16,177 bases of DNA from Chlamydiota bacterium (lineage in GTDB: Bacteria; Chlamydiota; Chlamydiia; Chlamydiales; SLFE01). Of this stretch, positions 13,399-16,177 are shown one piece after another; within the stretch, counting starts at the first letter, position 1; each line of letters starts with the position of its first letter. The translations under genes were made by a program, and so were the position numbers. The notes under the pieces were generated by a model. It was not told where the DNA came from. It searched no databases and saw only the letters and a list, made by a program, of their open reading frames with translations. The DNA is taken from NCBI GenBank assembly GCA_011065065.1, contig JAAKFL010000021.1, positions 1 through 16,177 on the forward strand. Reading direction: 5' to 3'.

Positions 13399-14321
13399 CT
13401 TTCAAACCACCGCATGATTCGTTCAAAAATGTTTTTAGGTTTATTCGTTTTGAGTTGGGGAGGATTAAAGATGCTTCCAAGAATCCCTTTAAATCGATCC
13501 ATTTTCACCCCTCGTGTCATAATCCCATCACGAGCAATCGCAACCCGACCGGTTTCTTCAGAGACAACTATCACAAGAGCGTCCGATAACTGACTAATCC
13601 CTAAAGCTGCCCTGTGACGGGTTCCCATGGATTTAGAGAGCTGGGAGGTATCGTCGGATAGAGGGAGTATCGTGGCTGCTGAGATGAGTTTCGTTCCACT
13701 GATGATCACGGCGCCATCATGGAGCGGTGTCGAGGTAGAAAAAATGGATTCCAACAGTTCCGATGAGAAATCAGCATTGATCATCACAGATTTTTGGGCG
13801 TATTCATCGAGCGAATCTTGGTTTTCAAGGAGAACAATTGCGCCCAATTTCTTCTCAGCTAACCGGTAGATGCAATGGGTAATGCCATTTAAGAATTTAT
13901 CAAATTCAGAAAACTCGCGATACTTCTTCCCTTTGACACTTAACTTGGACAGGGCTAACCGTAGCTCTGGTTGGAAGATGATCAATAACGCAATCACTGC
14001 CACATTCACAAAGTAAAACATGAGTTTTTGAAGAACCGGCAGATGGGCCCAATCGACAATGATATAGAGAACAAGAAATGCCAAAAGTCCATAAGCAAGG
14101 TCCATTGCCCGCGTGTTCCAAAAAAAGGAAAGCAGGTAATAAAGAACCAAAGCTATGAAGATAATTTCGATTAAACTTATCAGCATCTTTTTCTCATTTA
14201 ATAGAAGTCGCCAGGAAAGGCTATAAGCCGCCCATTTCAACTCACGCAGATTTTGTCCGATTTTCGGATAAGAATCAAGTAACTTCTTGGGACTCCAAGA
14301 CGTGTACTTATATCTTCCCAT
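13395..14321 (-). CDS. cdaA: Diadenylate cyclase (c-di-AMP synthase), CdaA/DacA type
   Basis: 308 residues. Makes cyclic di-AMP from two ATP. Membrane helices at about 47-67, 73-91 and 99-117 precede the DAC domain (about 118-285), which has both catalytic motifs: DGA at 202-204 in LHDGAVII, and RHR at 235-237 in GTRHRAALG. C. trachomatis makes c-di-AMP with its homologue (DacA, CT012), which triggers the host STING pathway. Start: ATG 14321 gives a basic 45-residue extension and leaves only 31 bp to the divergent holA gene; ATG 14186 (residue 46, just before the first helix, with GAG six bases upstream) gives the usual length of about 263 residues and is a serious alternative. It is first in an operon with ybbR and rsmE; glmM, often third elsewhere, is not in the window. 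Confidence 0.93.
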   Translation of the reverse strand: MGRYKYTSWSPKKLLDSYPKIGQNLRELKWAAYSLSWRLLLNEKKMLISLIEIIFIALVLYYLLSFFWNTRAMDLAYGLLAFLVLYIIVDWAHLPVLQKLMFYFVNVAVIALLIIFQPELRLALSKLSVKGKKYREFSEFDKFLNGITHCIYRLAEKKLGAIVLLENQDSLDEYAQKSVMINADFSSELLESIFSTSTPLHDGAVIISGTKLISAATILPLSDDTSQLSKSMGTRHRAALGISQLSDALVIVVSEETGRVAIARDGIMTRGVKMDRFKGILGSIFNPPQLKTNKPKNIFERIMRWFER

Positions 14322-14352
14322 GCGTTAAAATTGTTCGAAATAGGGGCAAAGA

Positions 14353-15351
14353 ATGAAATATACCAATTTGAGGGCTTTTGAGAAGCATTTAGAGTCGGCT
14401 TATCCCGAACACCGGGCTCCGGTCTACCTGATTTTGGCGAAGGATTATATTTCGAGTAAGAAGGCGATAGAGCCTCTTCAAAAGTCATCGGATTTTGGAG
14501 TCAAAACACTCGAGACCGACTCTGTCAATGCTGATCAGTTGGCTGCGGAGCTGCAGTCGTTTTCCTTATTTGAGCAGAATCGCCTGTTAATTTTATCTCG
14601 GATTCATAAGGGAAATGATCCGATCCGTCGGGTACTCCTCGATTACCTTGAGCGTCCCAATGAGCAATTGGTGCTGGTCCTGACGGGGGAGTCATTGGCG
14701 GCCAATACCAAGCTTTATAAGGCGATCGAGAAAGTGGGAGTCATTCTTAACCTTTCCGCGGCGTCCAAACCTTGGGAAAAGCAGCGTGAAATGGAGGATT
14801 GGCTGGTCAAACAATCTCACTCCGAAGGGAAGCCCATGGAACCGCGCGCTGCTAAATCGTTAATTCAACATCTGGGAACTGATGCTTCTTCCTTGGAACA
14901 AGAGCTCGAAAAGCTCATTTGTTACGTGGGGGATCGTCCAACTATTACCGTGCAAGATATTGATGCGATTTGTCCGACTGTCAACCAGAAAACCGTGTGG
15001 CAGCTGGGGGAGGCTATATTCTCTTTGAATGTCGCGGAAGCGATGAGTATCGCCAAGGCACTTCTCAAGGACCAGGCTCCATTTATCCTTCTGCTTCGGC
15101 AGATTCGAAAGCAGTTCCAGACCGATTATCAAGTATTTTCCTTATTGGCAACCCCGGACGAAATTCCCCGAATCTTTCCTTACATGAAAGGGCGCATCTT
15201 GCAGCAGCATATCGATAATGCTCGCAGATACGGTGTCGAACGGTTTAAAAAGGGGTTGATAGAAATCGATCGGACCGAGCTCGAAGCCAAAAACAGTGGG
15301 ATTGAAGACGAATGCTTGCTGGAACTATTAATCGCTAAACTGTGTCGGTGA
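14353..15351 (+). CDS. holA: DNA polymerase III delta subunit
   Basis: 332 residues, normal length. HolA is the clamp-loader subunit that opens the beta sliding clamp. It shows the delta-type AAA+ fold without a Walker A ATP site: N-terminal PVYLILAKDYISSKKA (23-38), LQSFSLFEQNRLLILSRIHK (67-86), LVLVLTGESLAANTKLYKAI (106-125), the middle GTDASSLEQELEKLICYVG (175-193), and a C-terminal helical collar (about 215-332) with WQLGEAIFSLNVAEAM (216-231) and LLELLIAKLCR at the end. Start: ATG 14353 with an AGGGG site about 8 bases upstream. It diverges from cdaA and overlaps or abuts the next gene. Confidence 0.92.
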   Translation: MKYTNLRAFEKHLESAYPEHRAPVYLILAKDYISSKKAIEPLQKSSDFGVKTLETDSVNADQLAAELQSFSLFEQNRLLILSRIHKGNDPIRRVLLDYLERPNEQLVLVLTGESLAANTKLYKAIEKVGVILNLSAASKPWEKQREMEDWLVKQSHSEGKPMEPRAAKSLIQHLGTDASSLEQELEKLICYVGDRPTITVQDIDAICPTVNQKTVWQLGEAIFSLNVAEAMSIAKALLKDQAPFILLLRQIRKQFQTDYQVFSLLATPDEIPRIFPYMKGRILQQHIDNARRYGVERFKKGLIEIDRTELEAKNSGIEDECLLELLIAKLCR

Positions 15352-15353
15352 GA

Positions 15354-16055
15354 ATGAGTCGAGGAAAATTACTTCTGCTACCCAATCTTCTGGGGGACCT
15401 TCCCCATCATGAATTGTTTCTTCCTGCCAGTGTCGATAAAGCTGTGGAATCGATAGCAGGTTTGATCGCGGAAAGTGAAAAAGGGGGACGTCGCTTTTTG
15501 TCGCGATTTAAAACAGAAAAGCGACCCCACGAAATCCCCATAGCACTTTTGAATAAACACCATCAAGATATCGATTTTTTGCTCGAGCCCCTTCAAGATG
15601 GAGAGACTTGGGGCTTGGTTTCGGATGCGGGCCTTCCCTGTGTGGCGGATCCCGGTGCTCTTTTGGTGGCGCGAGCGCGGGAGCTTGGTTTGAAAATCCA
15701 AGCCTTTGTGGGCCCCTCTTCGGTTACACTTTCCTTGATGTTGTCCGGTTTTACGGGACAAAGTTTTCATTTTCATGGGTATTTGCCCAAGGATCCAAAG
15801 GCTCGTGATCAGAAAATTACGAACATGGAAAAAGATCGTTCCACGCAGATTTTTATTGAAGCGCCTCATCGCAATCAAAAGACATTGGAGGCTTTAGTCG
15901 GTTCGCTTCGGGATCAGACGAAGCTCTGTGTGGCTTGGGATTTGACGTTGCCATCTCAGGGGATTGTGTCGCAGAACGTGGCGGTGTGGAAGAAGAGCCC
16001 TCTTCCCAATGTGCATAAGAAACCTGCAATCTTCTTATTAAACGCAAATGAATAA
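15354..16055 (+). CDS. Tetrapyrrole-methylase-fold SAM-dependent methyltransferase, RsmI-like (COG0313)
   Basis: 233 residues from ATG 15354. Motifs: GKLLLLPNLLGD (4-15), GLVSDAGLPCVADPGALLVA (87-106), the cofactor-site loop FVGPSSVTLSLMLSGF (118-133), FHFHGYLPKD (138-147), TQIFIEAPHRNQKTLEAL (164-181) and HKKPAIFLL (221-229). It is the shorter RsmI relative found in Chlamydiae (the CT048 type) and Bacteroidetes. RsmI itself, about 285 residues, methylates the ribose of C1402 in 16S rRNA; the substrate of this shorter group is not established. Start: GTG 15342 and GTG 15348 are in frame and overlap the holA stop; ATG 15354 has GGTGAG directly upstream and is preferred. Coupled to holA. Confidence 0.88.
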   Translation: MSRGKLLLLPNLLGDLPHHELFLPASVDKAVESIAGLIAESEKGGRRFLSRFKTEKRPHEIPIALLNKHHQDIDFLLEPLQDGETWGLVSDAGLPCVADPGALLVARARELGLKIQAFVGPSSVTLSLMLSGFTGQSFHFHGYLPKDPKARDQKITNMEKDRSTQIFIEAPHRNQKTLEALVGSLRDQTKLCVAWDLTLPSQGIVSQNVAVWKKSPLPNVHKKPAIFLLNANE

Positions 16056-16086
16056 ACCGGTTTTTGGAGCCCCAATTATTAATACA

Positions 16087-16132
16087 TAGCCCAACGGGCT
16101 AACATTGAAACAGACCCAGGCATAGCCCGGGT
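16087..16132. repeat. REP-like hairpin pair at the right edge
   Basis: TAGCCC-AAC-GGGCTA (16087-16101) and an imperfect ACCCAGG...CCCGGGT hairpin (16114-16132) follow the methyltransferase gene. The order hairpin, ACATTG, CCCAGG hairpin matches 5177-5222 behind the F-box gene, so both seem to be one dispersed family. The sequence from 16133 to 16177 holds no gene I can see, and the element may go on beyond the window. Confidence 0.6.
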
Positions 16133-16177
16133 GAGGATTGTTGGTTTTGCTGAAGCCTGGAAGGATGGTTCATACGG

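Noticed and set aside
13380..14488. Short frames opposite cdaA and holA (for example 13380-13589 +, 14237-14488 -)
   Set aside because: They overlap genes of certain identity in other frames and show no ribosome site or recognisable motif.
15354..16055. Naming the last gene rsmI
   Set aside because: It is about 50 residues shorter than RsmI and has the motifs of the separate short group found in Chlamydiae and Bacteroidetes, so the C1402 substrate should not be assumed.

Overview
The window reads as chromosome of a member of the Chlamydiae, most likely one of the amoeba- or arthropod-associated families (Parachlamydia, Waddlia, Simkania type) rather than a Chlamydiaceae species. The reasons are: a YbeY-hemolysin/CBS pair preceded by two tiny basic proteins, one of a Chlamydiae/Verrucomicrobia small-basic-protein type; a c-di-AMP cyclase-YbbR pair of chlamydial type; a eukaryotic F-box protein; two tandem membrane proteins with the two-helix hydrophobic hairpin of chlamydial inclusion-membrane (Inc) proteins; and several dispersed palindromic repeats. 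The genus is not determined.

Layout, left to right. 1-369 is the 3' end of an unrecognised gene. 410-572 is a 163-bp palindromic MITE with IS5-like ends and a TTA target duplication. 639-2546 (-) is a DUF3604-type protein with a promoter and a strong stem-loop at the start of its transcript. 2677-4242 (-) is ribonuclease Y. 4327-5145 (+) is an F-box protein, probably a host-directed effector. It is followed by REP-like hairpins, an apparent duplicate of the gene's own tail, and a 196-bp palindromic repeat. 5604-7525 (-) holds two translationally coupled, diverged Inc-like paralogues. 7663-9874 (-) is a run of four genes: small protein, small basic protein, YbeY, and a CNNM/CBS/CorC membrane protein. 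10101-11210 (+) is a Lys/Val-rich amphipathic-helix protein with its own good sigma-70 promoter. A second copy of the palindromic repeat (11225-11430) separates it from the convergent operon cdaA-ybbR-rsmE (11437-14321, -). holA and a tetrapyrrole-methylase-fold methyltransferase (14353-16055, +) diverge from cdaA, and the right edge carries REP-like hairpins.

Housekeeping genes (RNA decay and rRNA processing by RNase Y, YbeY and RsmE; the clamp-loader delta subunit; c-di-AMP synthesis) are interleaved with four lineage-specific genes that look made for host interaction (F-box, two Inc-like, amphipathic-helix protein). All three junctions between convergent genes are filled by large palindromes, which suggests that repeats accumulate where they do no harm or act as two-way terminators. 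No CRISPR array, rRNA, tRNA or intact transposase gene was seen.
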